DNA of 64,000 bases from positions 1 to 64,000 of the forward strand of contig DIYH01000036.1 of the NCBI GenBank assembly GCA_002435755.1, written 5' to 3'. Positions 26,327-35,439 of the stretch are shown in pieces. The notes beneath the pieces were generated by a model, which ran no database searches, was not told where the DNA came from, and saw only the letters and a list, made by a program, of their open reading frames with translations. The stretch's first letter is position 1, and every line of letters begins with the position of its first letter. The DNA comes from Flammeovirgaceae bacterium UBA6059 (lineage in GTDB: Bacteria; Bacteroidota; Bacteroidia; Cytophagales; Cyclobacteriaceae). Position numbers and translations under genes: made by a program.

Positions 26327-27451
26327 TTATGACATCACTTTCTTTAACGCCTTCCCAAATGCTTTCACCTCGTCCATAGTGCCGGTACTTATTCTGGCCC
26401 ACTCGTACATCGGAGGGAAAGGGCGCCCGATCCATACGTTCTCAGCTTTCATTTTATCAATCATTTCACCGATAGGTCGGCCTGTATGAAAGAAGATAAA
26501 ATTCGTATGAGACTTGATATAATCTAGCTTTAGATCTTCAAGTACGCCATAGATGTGCTGCTTGGCCTCCGCATTTTTAGCCACGCTAAACTTGTAGAAG
26601 TCGTCATCCCTAAGCGCTTGTTTGGCCGCTGCTATACCAAGAATGTTTGTGTTGGCCATCACATTTCCTCTAAGGCGCTCAGCGATATCAGGCCTTGCAA
26701 CGAGGTAGCCTACTCTAATCCCTGCTAGGCCATAGACTTTGGAAAAAGTCTTGCTGACGATCACATTCTTCCCTTCTCTTACTAACTCTGTCATGGATGG
26801 GTAATCTGGTGTTGTAATGAAATCATAATAAGCTTCATCACTGAATACTACTGCTCGTTCTGAAATCGAATCACAGAAGTCTCTCACTTTATCAGCGTCC
26901 AGCAGTGTACCAGTAGGATTGTTTGGGTTGCAAAGGAATATCAGGCGGGTCTTGCTGGTCATTCTTTGGGCCATCGCTTCCAGGTCATGCTCCATTTTAT
27001 CATTCACAGGTACGCGGTGGACATAAGCTCCAAACCCTTCAGCATACCTAAGCATGGCCTGGAATGTAGGATGAGCTGCAATGATCTCTCCACCACCAAC
27101 CGCATAAGTAAGTCCAGTAGCATTCAGGCCTTCTGTCGATCCACCAGTCACCACAATATGTTCACGGGATACACCCTCCTTATCGGCGATCATATCGATC
27201 AGTCCTTCTAGCGCTGCAAAAGGATATCGACAAGCAGTATCAAAGCTTTCCGTGATAGCGTTTCGAACACTATCAGAGGGCCCAAAAGGATTCTCATTGG
27301 AGTTGAGCTTAGCCATGCCGCCAGGGGCCATTAAGCGCTTTGCAGGAAACTCTACCAGACTGGAAGCAGCGTTACCTGCTCCACCAAAGAAGGCCAGCGA
27401 GCTTGTGAGGCCAGCAGCTTTCAACCATTGTCTTCTGTCGATATTTCTCAT
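26327..27451 (-). CDS. Exported HisC-like PLP aminotransferase
   Basis: Fold-type I aminotransferase of 374 residues resembling histidinol-phosphate aminotransferase. The start is the ATG giving MRNIDRRQWLKAAGLTSSLA; an upstream open extension is not needed. The N-terminus reads as a twin-arginine signal (RRQWLKAAG) with a hydrophobic stretch ending GGAGNA. Conserved parts are LNSNENPFGPS near the start of the enzyme, CNPNNPTGTLLD, and SKTFSKVYGLAGIRVGYLV, which carries the PLP lysine. An exported, presumably folded PLP enzyme is unlikely to make histidine. It may act on amino acids or amines in the periplasm. Confidence 0.85.
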   Translation of the reverse strand: MRNIDRRQWLKAAGLTSSLAFFGGAGNAASSLVEFPAKRLMAPGGMAKLNSNENPFGPSDSVRNAITESFDTACRYPFAALEGLIDMIADKEGVSREHIVVTGGSTEGLNATGLTYAVGGGEIIAAHPTFQAMLRYAEGFGAYVHRVPVNDKMEHDLEAMAQRMTSKTRLIFLCNPNNPTGTLLDADKVRDFCDSISERAVVFSDEAYYDFITTPDYPSMTELVREGKNVIVSKTFSKVYGLAGIRVGYLVARPDIAERLRGNVMANTNILGIAAAKQALRDDDFYKFSVAKNAEAKQHIYGVLEDLKLDYIKSHTNFIFFHTGRPIGEMIDKMKAENVWIGRPFPPMYEWARISTGTMDEVKAFGKALKKVMS

Positions 27452-27596
27452 GAGATCAGTTTTTAAGCGATAGATCAATATAATGATTAATGGCCTGAGA
27501 TAGGAACCACCAGTCATTTTTTGTAACCACCAATCGTGCTCCCTTGATTGTTTGGTTCTGTGACTGTTTAGTTTAGAAAGTTTCAATGAAGAAAAT

Positions 27597-28757
27597 ATGA
27601 AAATCACCAAAGTACCAGTACTGGCTATTATCACTCTTTTGTTGCAGTCCCAGATGTCTTCAGGACAAACCTATTTTCCGGATAGGGGCCAATGGGAGAG
27701 TAAAAGCCCTACCGAAGTGGGTATGAATGAAGGGGCGCTGCAAGACGCCATGGCATTTGCTGAGAGCAACGAATACAGTGGTTCTGTAGACATGAGAATA
27801 GCAACTTACGAAGCATTCAGACGGGAACCCTACCACCAGCTTACAGGCCCCACCAAAAAGCGTGGTGGACCTGCGGGTATGATCATCAAGGATGGGTATA
27901 TGGTAGCTCAATGGGGTGATGTACATCGCGTAGATATGACGTTCAGTGTAACCAAGAGCTATCTAAGCACCATGGCCGGACTTGCCTATGATGAAGGTCT
28001 GATCACCAGTATGGAGCATAAGGTTCGCGATTATGTATGGGATGGTACATTTAATGGCAGGCACAATAGCAAAATCACTTGGGACCATCTATTGACCCAG
28101 TCGTCTGATTGGTCAGGTGAACTTTTCGGGGGCAAGGATTGGGCTGACCGACCTCCCAGAGAAGGTGATATAGATGACTGGAAAATTCGAGAGTTTTCAG
28201 AGCCGGGAACTGTCTTTGAGTACAATGATGTACGGGTGAATGTAGCTGCCTACTCATTACTTCATGTATGGCGCAAGCCGCTACCACAAGTCCTGAAAGA
28301 GCGCGTTATGGATCCGATAGGTGCCTCTACCACCTGGAGATGGTTTGGGTACTCTAACTCCTTTGTGCTCATTGATGGCCTTGAAATGCAGTCAGTTAGC
28401 GGTGGCGGTCATAACGGTGGTGGTGTTTTTATCAATACTATGGACCATGCGCGTTTTGGATATCTCTTTTTGCGTAAAGGCAACTGGGACGGCCAACAGT
28501 TGATCTCTGAAGACTGGATTGAAATGGTGCAGAAGCCATCTCAGGCCAATGTTAACTACAGTTACATGTGGTGGCTTAACCAAAAGGAAGGTAGTCGCTA
28601 TTGGGAAGGCGTACCCGAATCGGTCTACTATGCTGCCGGATTCGGTGGCAATTTCATTGTAGTGGACAATAGCAATGATCTGGTTATAGTCACAAGATGG
28701 TTGGAGCCTTCTAAAATTGGTGAGATGGTAAAAATGGTGATCGATGCTGTAGATTAG
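27597..28757 (+). CDS. Exported serine hydrolase, beta-lactamase family
   Basis: Protein of 386 residues with a signal peptide (about 1-24, ending MSSGQ). The serine beta-lactamase/penicillin-binding fold is shown by SVTK at 117-120 (catalytic Ser117 and Lys120) and YND at about 209-211. These enzymes cleave D-peptides, esters or lactams; the EstB/class C-like form is common in Bacteroidota. GGGHNGGGVFINTMDHARFG is a conserved-looking block near the active site. It is followed after 4 nt by the steroid-reductase-like gene, so the two are one operon. Confidence 0.87.
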   Translation: MKITKVPVLAIITLLLQSQMSSGQTYFPDRGQWESKSPTEVGMNEGALQDAMAFAESNEYSGSVDMRIATYEAFRREPYHQLTGPTKKRGGPAGMIIKDGYMVAQWGDVHRVDMTFSVTKSYLSTMAGLAYDEGLITSMEHKVRDYVWDGTFNGRHNSKITWDHLLTQSSDWSGELFGGKDWADRPPREGDIDDWKIREFSEPGTVFEYNDVRVNVAAYSLLHVWRKPLPQVLKERVMDPIGASTTWRWFGYSNSFVLIDGLEMQSVSGGGHNGGGVFINTMDHARFGYLFLRKGNWDGQQLISEDWIEMVQKPSQANVNYSYMWWLNQKEGSRYWEGVPESVYYAAGFGGNFIVVDNSNDLVIVTRWLEPSKIGEMVKMVIDAVD

Positions 28758-28761
28758 TCAA

Positions 28762-29499
28762 ATGTGGTTTGACTATTTAGTCTGGGGCTGGATTGCCACA
28801 GCCATTATCACTTTTGGCTTCTTACTCAAAATCAAACAACCCTACGGACGGCACACCTCGAGCTCCTGGGGCCCAATGATAAGCAACAATTGGGGGTGGT
28901 TTTGGATGGAGCTACCGGCCATGCTGATCATGCCATGGTTAAGCCTTTCGGGTGAGATGCAGTTGGGTACAGTGGAGTACACGCTCGTTGGTTTTTGGCT
29001 TGCCCATTATATTAACCGCACATTGATATTCCCTCTCAGGATCAAAACCAGAGGGAAAAAAATGCCCTTGGCTATTGTACTCAGTGCCATTTTCTTCAAT
29101 GCGATCAATGGTTTCGTAAATGGTTATTACTTGGGTAATGTTAAAACAATACAGTCTGAAGTAGACACATGGTTTGTCATAGGCCTGCTGCTGTTTGCGC
29201 TCGGTATGCAGATCAACCAATGGGCTGATAACAGATTGATCCAGCTTCGTAAGGAGTCTGATGGCTACTCTATTCCGATAGGCGGTCTGTATCGATGGGT
29301 GAGCTGCCCTAACTATCTTGGTGAGATCATCGAGTGGGTGGGTTTTGCGATAGTTGCTGTCAGCTGGCCTGCTGCTTCATTTGCTATTTGGACTGCTGCC
29401 AATCTTATCCCCCGAGCGTTGAACCATCACGATTGGTATCATACCAAGTTTGAAACATACCCAAAGGAGCGAAAGGCTGTCATTCCATATTTGGTTTAA
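28762..29499 (+). CDS. Steroid 5-alpha-reductase-like membrane enzyme (DUF1295 family)
   Basis: Integral membrane protein of 245 residues with about six hydrophobic helices. The C-terminal signature GLYRWVSCPNYLGEIIEWVG, then NLIPRALNHHDWYHTKFE, is that of the 3-oxo-5-alpha-steroid 4-dehydrogenase/DUF1295 group, whose members reduce enone lipids with NADPH. The substrate here is unknown. It follows the serine hydrolase by 4 nt. Its last 20 bases overlap the end of the convergent SDR gene, so both stop codons lie inside the other gene. Confidence 0.85.
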   Translation: MWFDYLVWGWIATAIITFGFLLKIKQPYGRHTSSSWGPMISNNWGWFWMELPAMLIMPWLSLSGEMQLGTVEYTLVGFWLAHYINRTLIFPLRIKTRGKKMPLAIVLSAIFFNAINGFVNGYYLGNVKTIQSEVDTWFVIGLLLFALGMQINQWADNRLIQLRKESDGYSIPIGGLYRWVSCPNYLGEIIEWVGFAIVAVSWPAASFAIWTAANLIPRALNHHDWYHTKFETYPKERKAVIPYLV

Positions 29500-30295
29500 G
29501 TTTGTGGGCGTAGATCTTCTTCATTACATAGTTGGCCAGCCAAGTTGATACCTTTCTTGGTAATAGCCGGTTTAGCACAAACTCTCCAATACGATTTTCA
29601 ATGCCAGGTATGATAATGCACTGTGTACCAAAGCTTTCAAGGACTTCTTTGGCGATAAACTGTGGCGAACGCTCTTTCGGTTTTAACAAATGAGCTTGTG
29701 GGTTGGTACCGATATATTTGGGTGTCAGGATAGGGCCAGCACAAGCTGTGACAAAATCCAGATTAGTGTCCTTGTACTCATGATACAGGCCCTCAATCAT
29801 ATTCCAATCAAAGGCCTTGGTCGCAGCGTAGGGTACCACCAGTTGAGTGCCTCTGAGGCCCGATAGACTTGACATGACCATGAACCCTGCTCTTTGTTTT
29901 CCAAGCCAGAGTTCCACAAAGTTTTTGGCTAAAAGCAAAGGGCCCACTGCATTTAGGTTGATGGTGGTGTTAAGATCTTCATGTGAATACTGATCAAAAG
30001 GCTTTACCGGACCATAAGCAGCAACATATAGCCAGAGTCGGCAATCATGCTGTCGGGCTTTCTTAGCGAGATTGCTGAGGACCAAAGGGTCGGTTAAGTC
30101 TTTAGGGACTATTTCAGTTTCTATGTTGTAAGTAACCTCAAGTCTTTCTGAAAGCCCTTTGAGCTTTTCTACCTGATGATCTACCATGATGAGGTGCTTA
30201 CCCATTTGTGCAAGGCGCTCACAGAATGCTTCGCCTAATCCTTCGGCAGCTCCGGCCACCAGTGCCCAATCACCGTAATTAGTAAGTTTGTTCAT
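29480..30295 (-). CDS. Short-chain dehydrogenase/reductase (SDR)
   Basis: NAD(P)-dependent oxidoreductase of 271 residues. The Rossmann cofactor loop is AGAAEGLGEAF (about 14-24), MVDHQ ends the second strand, and the catalytic motif YAATK lies at about 155-159 within LVVPYAATKAFDWN. MSSLSGLRGT holds the active-site Ser. The length is slightly above the classical SDR. The substrate cannot be read. It overlaps the steroid-reductase-like gene tail to tail, which may reflect a shared lipid context or only tight packing. Confidence 0.87.
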   Translation of the reverse strand: MNKLTNYGDWALVAGAAEGLGEAFCERLAQMGKHLIMVDHQVEKLKGLSERLEVTYNIETEIVPKDLTDPLVLSNLAKKARQHDCRLWLYVAAYGPVKPFDQYSHEDLNTTINLNAVGPLLLAKNFVELWLGKQRAGFMVMSSLSGLRGTQLVVPYAATKAFDWNMIEGLYHEYKDTNLDFVTACAGPILTPKYIGTNPQAHLLKPKERSPQFIAKEVLESFGTQCIIIPGIENRIGEFVLNRLLPRKVSTWLANYVMKKIYAHKLKPNME

Positions 30296-30345
30296 CGAAT
30301 TAATGCGCCATTATTAACAGACTTTCCATCGTCTTAAGAAACGTG

Positions 30346-30353
30346 TAATTTTG
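30346..30353 (+). promoter_or_regulatory. TAnnTTTG promoter of the dienelactone hydrolase gene
   Basis: TAATTTTG matches the Bacteroidota -7 element exactly and lies 22 bp upstream of the ATG. No clear TTTG element is seen 18-20 bp further upstream. Confidence 0.45.
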
Positions 30354-30375
30354 GTAGATAACCGAACTGACAAAT

Positions 30376-31230
30376 ATGACAAGATACTTAAACTATTTAG
30401 CACTGATAGCGATAAGCGCGGTGCTCATCTCATGTGGCAGTAGACAACAAAAAACTGCTGAAGAAGAGGCAACAACTGAGGAGACTCAAGAGGTAACGGT
30501 TAATATTCAAGGCGAGGAGGTTACCTATTCGACAGACTCAACAACGATGAATGGATATCTGGTAAAAGATGTGAATGCTACCGACAAGCGTCCAGGAGTG
30601 CTGGTCATTCATGAATGGTGGGGTCATAACGCATATACACGCGAGAGAGCTGATATGCTTGCCGATCTTGGCTACACCGCTTTGGCCGTAGATATGTACG
30701 GTGACGGCAAGAGTGCAGATCATCCTGAAGATGCAGGCAAGTTCATGACCGAGGCTTTGAGCAACCTGCCGGAGGCCAAGGCACGATTTGAGCAAGCACT
30801 CGCGACCCTTAAGGCTGATCCTACTGTTGACACGGAACGTATCGCAGTGATTGGCTACTGTTTTGGCGGTTCAGTGGCCCTGTCTATGGCGAACGCCGGC
30901 TATGATATTAATGCAGTAGCTGCTTTCCATAGTGGCTTAGGCTTACCTATCATGCCCGGAGGCGAAGAGATCAAAGCTGAAATTCTGGTTTGCAATGGAG
31001 CTGCTGATCCTTTTGTGCCATCGGAGCAGACTGACGCCTGGAAGGCGGCCATGGATGGAGCAGGAGCGAACTATAAGTACATCGCATATGAAGGTGCTCA
31101 GCATGCTTTTACTAGCCAGGGTGCTACCGCAATGGGAGAAAAGTTTGGTTTGCCACTTGCTTACCAGAAAGAAGCTGACGAACAAAGCTGGGAAGAAATG
31201 AAATCACTGTTCAGTCGAGCGCTGGATTAA
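30376..31230 (+). CDS. Dienelactone hydrolase-family lipoprotein
   Basis: Protein of 284 residues with a lipoprotein signal peptide: the lipobox VLISC places the lipidated Cys at about residue 20. An acidic Glu/Thr-rich linker follows (TAEEEATTEETQE). The alpha/beta hydrolase domain shows VIHEWWGHNAYTRE and the nucleophile Cys162 in GYCFGGSVA, typical of dienelactone hydrolases, with a late His in GAQHAF. It probably hydrolyses lactones or esters at the cell surface. It is transcribed alone with a promoter element before it and a terminator after it. Confidence 0.9.
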   Translation: MTRYLNYLALIAISAVLISCGSRQQKTAEEEATTEETQEVTVNIQGEEVTYSTDSTTMNGYLVKDVNATDKRPGVLVIHEWWGHNAYTRERADMLADLGYTALAVDMYGDGKSADHPEDAGKFMTEALSNLPEAKARFEQALATLKADPTVDTERIAVIGYCFGGSVALSMANAGYDINAVAAFHSGLGLPIMPGGEEIKAEILVCNGAADPFVPSEQTDAWKAAMDGAGANYKYIAYEGAQHAFTSQGATAMGEKFGLPLAYQKEADEQSWEEMKSLFSRALD

Positions 31231-31254
31231 AGAAAAAATCCCAAATGATTTATG

Positions 31255-31291
31255 AAGCCTATCCGAGGTTAGCTTGGGTAGGCTTTGGTTT
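31255..31291 (+). terminator. Terminator after the dienelactone hydrolase gene
   Basis: The stem AAGCCTATCC (31255-31264) pairs with GGGTAGGCTT (31276-31285) with one mismatch and an 11-nt loop, then TGGTTT. It starts 25 nt after the stop codon. Confidence 0.65.
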
Positions 31292-31315
31292 ATGTATCAT
31301 GCACGAAAGTTTTAA

Positions 31316-31792
31316 GTGAAAGCAGCCACTATCAGCGAGATCAAACGAGCTCTGCGAGACGCAGATCCGGATCAAATCGTAGAGTATTGCCTACGTCTTG
31401 CCAAGTTCAAAAAAGACAACAAAGAATTGCTTACTTACCTGCTGTTTATGGTAGAGGACGAATCTTACTATGTGCAATCTGCAAAGGACGTCATTAAAAC
31501 TCAGTTTAGCGAGATCAATTCGACTCATCTCTACTATGCTAAAAAGGGCATACGAAAAGGGCTAAGGATGACCAATCAATTCATAAAGTATAGTGGTGAA
31601 AAGACAACAGAGATAGAGCTTCTCATGTTTTTCTGTGAACAGATGAGTGCGCTTCCCTTGAACTTCAACCGTAGCACCACAATGCAAAACCTATACAATC
31701 GTCAGGTCTCAAGGATAGAAAAAGCAGTAGCCTCCCTACATGAGGACCTACAATATGACTACCAACAGCAAATCGCCGGTATGACCCAGTAG
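31316..31792 (+). CDS. DUF6155-like protein
   Basis: Cytosolic protein of 158 residues, mainly helical. TISEIKRALRDADPDQIVEY and FKKDNKELLTYLLFMVEDES are the features that recall the DUF6155 group of Bacteroidota; function is unknown. The start is a GTG, because no in-frame ATG fits and the N-terminal helix begins there. It is preceded by a terminator and ends 2 nt from the stop of the convergent OmpL47-like gene. Confidence 0.65.
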   Translation: MKAATISEIKRALRDADPDQIVEYCLRLAKFKKDNKELLTYLLFMVEDESYYVQSAKDVIKTQFSEINSTHLYYAKKGIRKGLRMTNQFIKYSGEKTTEIELLMFFCEQMSALPLNFNRSTTMQNLYNRQVSRIEKAVASLHEDLQYDYQQQIAGMTQ

Positions 31793-31794
31793 GT

Positions 31795-33528
31795 CTATTT
31801 GTCTATGTAGAAAGAGATTTCGCTCTCTGATTCATTGCCCAAGCGGTCGATCGCCCTGGCTTTGATCGTATGTTGCTTATTCCTTCTTAGACCATTGATC
31901 AGATTGCCATATGCCTTTTCTGCTCCTCCATTGATAGAGTAGTAGATATTCGCCAATCCTGCTTTTCTATCTGTAGCGGCAATGAACAGACCCGCATCAG
32001 AAGGATACACATCCAACCCATCTCGAGTGTTGATGGCCCCAACGGTAAACTGGAAGAAAATGCTAGGCGCAGTAGCATCAACTTGAAAGTGAAACTCATC
32101 TACATTACGGTTGTTGACATTATCATAACCGAAATACTCCAAATTGTAGGCTCCTTCATCTTCTATGTTAAATGCATCACTATAAGTGGTTTCAGCTGTC
32201 GCTCTATTGATACTATAGGTGATGGACTTGAGCCCTGATTCTCCATCTGTAGCACTAAGCCTTATCCTGCTTGTTGGGCCAATCAGCAATGTATCGTTAC
32301 GGGTAGTCTGCTTACCAAGAATGCGGTTAGATAGACTAGGCCCTGTAAGATCAACATAGATTTTGTTTACTGTGTGCTTGAACTCCTCAAAGCCACCTGC
32401 TGAGCTGGCACTTTGGTTTTCCATATTGTCGATAGAGTAGTAGCGCACTGTGTGTTCTCCTGAGACACTTGGCAGATAAAACGGTTGATCATACTTTCCA
32501 AACTCACCACCATCTATAGAGTACCTGATTTCTTTTACACCTACCTTGTTATCAACTGCTGTTAGCTTGAGTTTGGTCCTACCAGAAAAATAGACTTGAT
32601 CATCTACGACAAACCGATCACCTAGCACATCGGCCGCCATCAATGGAGCAGTCTTATCATAATAGAAAGTCAGTGTCTTGTGGGCCTCCGTATTGTCCAC
32701 GTTATCGTCAGAATAGTATGTCAAAGTATGAGTGCCATCTTCGAGATAACTGAAGTTGATCGCGCTTCCTGGTGAGTATCTCTTGAACTCTTCATCGTCA
32801 AACTTATAGTATGTCCTTCTTACACCAGAAAGATTGTCCTCTGTCAATATATAGATCTTACTGCCTCCGGCAATTACATTGTCATCGGTAATGCCATTGA
32901 TGTTAAGGTTGGATTCGGGATGAGTAGTGTCAACAATGAAAGCAAAGGACTTGGTCTGCTCAGCATTGCCAACATTATCCTTTGCATAGAAGCTAATCGC
33001 ATATTCACCTTCAGTGGCCATATCGATAATATTCTGATAAGGACTAAAGCTACTAGTATTGATCTTATAGAAGATCTGTTCTACTCCGGATATCTGATCT
33101 TTGGATGTGACGGTGGCGGTCAATCCTTTGCCGTAGTAAATGTTTCCACCTGCTGTGTAGCGTGGTGCATTGTCGAGACTAATTGCCGATAGTGGGGGGA
33201 GCCCATCAGCATAAACTTCATACATGACTTCTATGCGTGGCTCTACTATGCGCTGGGTTTCTATATCAAAAGCATCCTTAGAGCGAATGAAGTTAATCCC
33301 CTCTGTATCAAGATAATGCGGATTAGCATATTCAGGAGTAGAAGTATTCTCCAGCATATGGTCTGCTTTGCTTGGTGTACTGCCAATGAACAAGTAAACT
33401 GGCATATGCTTGTTCCAATAGAGTTTTCCCTCTTGGTCTACATAAGATTTGGGAGTACTCTCCTGTGCTTGTGAGGTGAGCGCTGTGAAAAAAAATGCGA
33501 CTATAGTCGCAGATAAGAATCTAGTCAT
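31795..33528 (-). CDS. Surface protein with OmpL47-type repeats
   Basis: Exported protein of 577 residues (signal peptide about 1-22, ending SQAQ). After about 120 residues, four or five Ig-like OmpL47-type repeats follow, each with a form of the motif GVKEIRYSIDGGEFGKYDQP followed by GEHTVRYYSIDN. The repeats bind extracellular matrix or glycans in other bacteria; the ligand is unknown here. It starts 8 bp inside the end of the upstream TPR histidine kinase gene, so it is coupled to it and may be the sensed or controlled surface component. Confidence 0.8.
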   Translation of the reverse strand: MTRFLSATIVAFFFTALTSQAQESTPKSYVDQEGKLYWNKHMPVYLFIGSTPSKADHMLENTSTPEYANPHYLDTEGINFIRSKDAFDIETQRIVEPRIEVMYEVYADGLPPLSAISLDNAPRYTAGGNIYYGKGLTATVTSKDQISGVEQIFYKINTSSFSPYQNIIDMATEGEYAISFYAKDNVGNAEQTKSFAFIVDTTHPESNLNINGITDDNVIAGGSKIYILTEDNLSGVRRTYYKFDDEEFKRYSPGSAINFSYLEDGTHTLTYYSDDNVDNTEAHKTLTFYYDKTAPLMAADVLGDRFVVDDQVYFSGRTKLKLTAVDNKVGVKEIRYSIDGGEFGKYDQPFYLPSVSGEHTVRYYSIDNMENQSASSAGGFEEFKHTVNKIYVDLTGPSLSNRILGKQTTRNDTLLIGPTSRIRLSATDGESGLKSITYSINRATAETTYSDAFNIEDEGAYNLEYFGYDNVNNRNVDEFHFQVDATAPSIFFQFTVGAINTRDGLDVYPSDAGLFIAATDRKAGLANIYYSINGGAEKAYGNLINGLRRNKQHTIKARAIDRLGNESESEISFYIDK

Positions 33529-35263
33529 GTTTTTTTAGAGATACCGTAAAAGTGGAACCTTTGTCTGGTTCGCTTTCTACATTTATTTGGCCGTCGTTCT
33601 TTTTTAGTAATTCGGAGCAGAGATATAATCCAAGACCCGTACCTGGTTCTTGATTGGTACCAAAGCTTGGTTTAGCGTCTTTGAGGCTGAAGAGTTGACT
33701 GAGCTGATCTGGTGACATACCAATGCCACTATCCTTCACGATCACTTCGAGTGTTCCATTCTCTCCTTGAGAAGTAACTTCAACTTTGCCGCCTGGTTTG
33801 GTAAACTTTACTCCATTTTGTATCAGGTTGCGTAAAACGATCTGTACCATTTGCGGATCTGCAAAAGCGGTTTGTTTAGAAGGTACATGGTTGACCAACT
33901 CAACATTTTTACTGCTTGCAGTAGGTGTGACCAGGGCAATGTTTTCCTGGACAATACGATGAATATCTGTCTCTTCAGGTTTAGCAACCAGTCTCTCCAT
34001 TTGCGAATGTGACCATTTCAAGAGGTTTTCTAGCATGTTAGAGACATTAGCAAGTTGAAGTCTGAGGTTGGAGAAAGCCTCTTTAAGCTCAGGAGATTGC
34101 TCAAAATCGTCAATGATATACATGAAGCCCTGCAGACTACTGATTGGGCTTTTGAGATCATGCGCTACTATGGAGAAAAGCTTGTTTTTTAGCTCGTTGG
34201 ATTCTTTGAGTTCTTGACGCTGAGCTTCTATAGCAGCATTCTTTTCGGCAAGTATTCTGTTCTTCTCTCTGATCCGCCTGAAACCAATGAATAGTACCAC
34301 AGCGATGATGATAGAACCGAGGATTAGTATACTCGAGATCACCAGAGTGTAGAATTGGCGACTTGCTAGCAACTCTGCTTGCTCTTGAGCTATTTGCGCC
34401 TCTTGTGCTTTAAGACGGGCTTCATTTTCTCTTAACCTTATGGCGATTTCTGCTCTGGACAGATCCTCATATAGTGATTGATTGATAGAGTCTTTTTCTA
34501 TAATGGCCTGGTCCTTTTCTTGAAGTTCCAGTTGGTTTTTAAGTATTTCAAGCTCTTTAGCTTGTGCTTCCGCCAAAGCAAGCTTTCTTTCAATACTTTC
34601 TTTTTCCAGTTCCTCTTGTATATCCTCGACTTTATCACGCTGAAGTTGCTCGTGGAAGGACTTGTACAGTTCGAAGAATTGAAGAGACTTGTCTACGTCA
34701 CCCTTTTTTTCATAACTCTCGGACAGCATTCCATAGACACTCTTCATTTGCGCCATGTCGTTCATAGCGCGGGAGATGTCTAGTGCCTCAAGCAAATCGG
34801 TGATAGATTGATCGTAGTTACCAAGATTATTATTAACCACAGATCTATTGATCAAGGCTGAGATGATGCCATATTTTTCATCGTTCGCCCTTCTTGCGGC
34901 CAGCGTTTTGGAAAAACTGTTGAGAGACTCTTCATACTTACCCAAGTCTGCGTACAACATTCCGAGGTTATTATGAATCATCGCTATACCGTTTTCATTG
35001 TCGATAGTGCTATTCAGCTCGAGCGAACGTTCATAGTATTCGGCAGCTTCTTCATAATAATTATGGTTCCAGTATAGAAAGGCGATCTCATTGAGATATC
35101 TGGAAGCTTCTTTGACCCTATTGATCCCAAGCTCCTCCTCATATTTTTGTTGATAGTTCTGAATAGTGCCAGAATCACTGCGTGACAGGGGTTGCTTCTG
35201 AGCACTCAACTCATGAAGTGAGCTAATCAATAAGATAGATAGTATGAGCGTTCTTGCTTGCAC
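33521..35263 (-). CDS. TPR-containing sensor histidine kinase
   Basis: Protein of 580 residues. A signal peptide (about 1-21) leads four or five tetratricopeptide repeats (about 40-210), then a coiled coil (about 215-305) and one transmembrane helix (about 308-330). The cytoplasmic kinase has the phospho-acceptor His in FSIVAHDLKSPISSL, an N-box NLIQNGVKFTKPGG, DSGIGMS and GTGLGLYL. The partner response regulator is not adjacent. The layout repeats that of the TPR cyclase at 11.7-13.7 kb but with a kinase output. The gene is followed by the coupled OmpL47-like gene. Confidence 0.9.
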   Translation of the reverse strand: MQARTLILSILLISSLHELSAQKQPLSRSDSGTIQNYQQKYEEELGINRVKEASRYLNEIAFLYWNHNYYEEAAEYYERSLELNSTIDNENGIAMIHNNLGMLYADLGKYEESLNSFSKTLAARRANDEKYGIISALINRSVVNNNLGNYDQSITDLLEALDISRAMNDMAQMKSVYGMLSESYEKKGDVDKSLQFFELYKSFHEQLQRDKVEDIQEELEKESIERKLALAEAQAKELEILKNQLELQEKDQAIIEKDSINQSLYEDLSRAEIAIRLRENEARLKAQEAQIAQEQAELLASRQFYTLVISSILILGSIIIAVVLFIGFRRIREKNRILAEKNAAIEAQRQELKESNELKNKLFSIVAHDLKSPISSLQGFMYIIDDFEQSPELKEAFSNLRLQLANVSNMLENLLKWSHSQMERLVAKPEETDIHRIVQENIALVTPTASSKNVELVNHVPSKQTAFADPQMVQIVLRNLIQNGVKFTKPGGKVEVTSQGENGTLEVIVKDSGIGMSPDQLSQLFSLKDAKPSFGTNQEPGTGLGLYLCSELLKKNDGQINVESEPDKGSTFTVSLKKHD

Positions 35264-35439
35264 GGTCAGCTGGCTGTTATGATGATATCAATGACAATGC
35301 TAAGATCAATGATTACAAAGATAAAGTTAGCCAATAAAAATTGGTGACACTTCAATTTGAAAATATGAAGTCAAGATTAGTCAGAATTTTAGAGTCTTCA
35401 GAAATAGTTAAATTCCTAATCCCTATATAGTAGATCCTC

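Noticed and set aside
26327..27634. Longer version of the aminotransferase with 61 extra N-terminal residues
   Set aside because: The extra part would displace the twin-arginine signal and run into the promoter region of the divergent serine hydrolase; the downstream ATG fits better.
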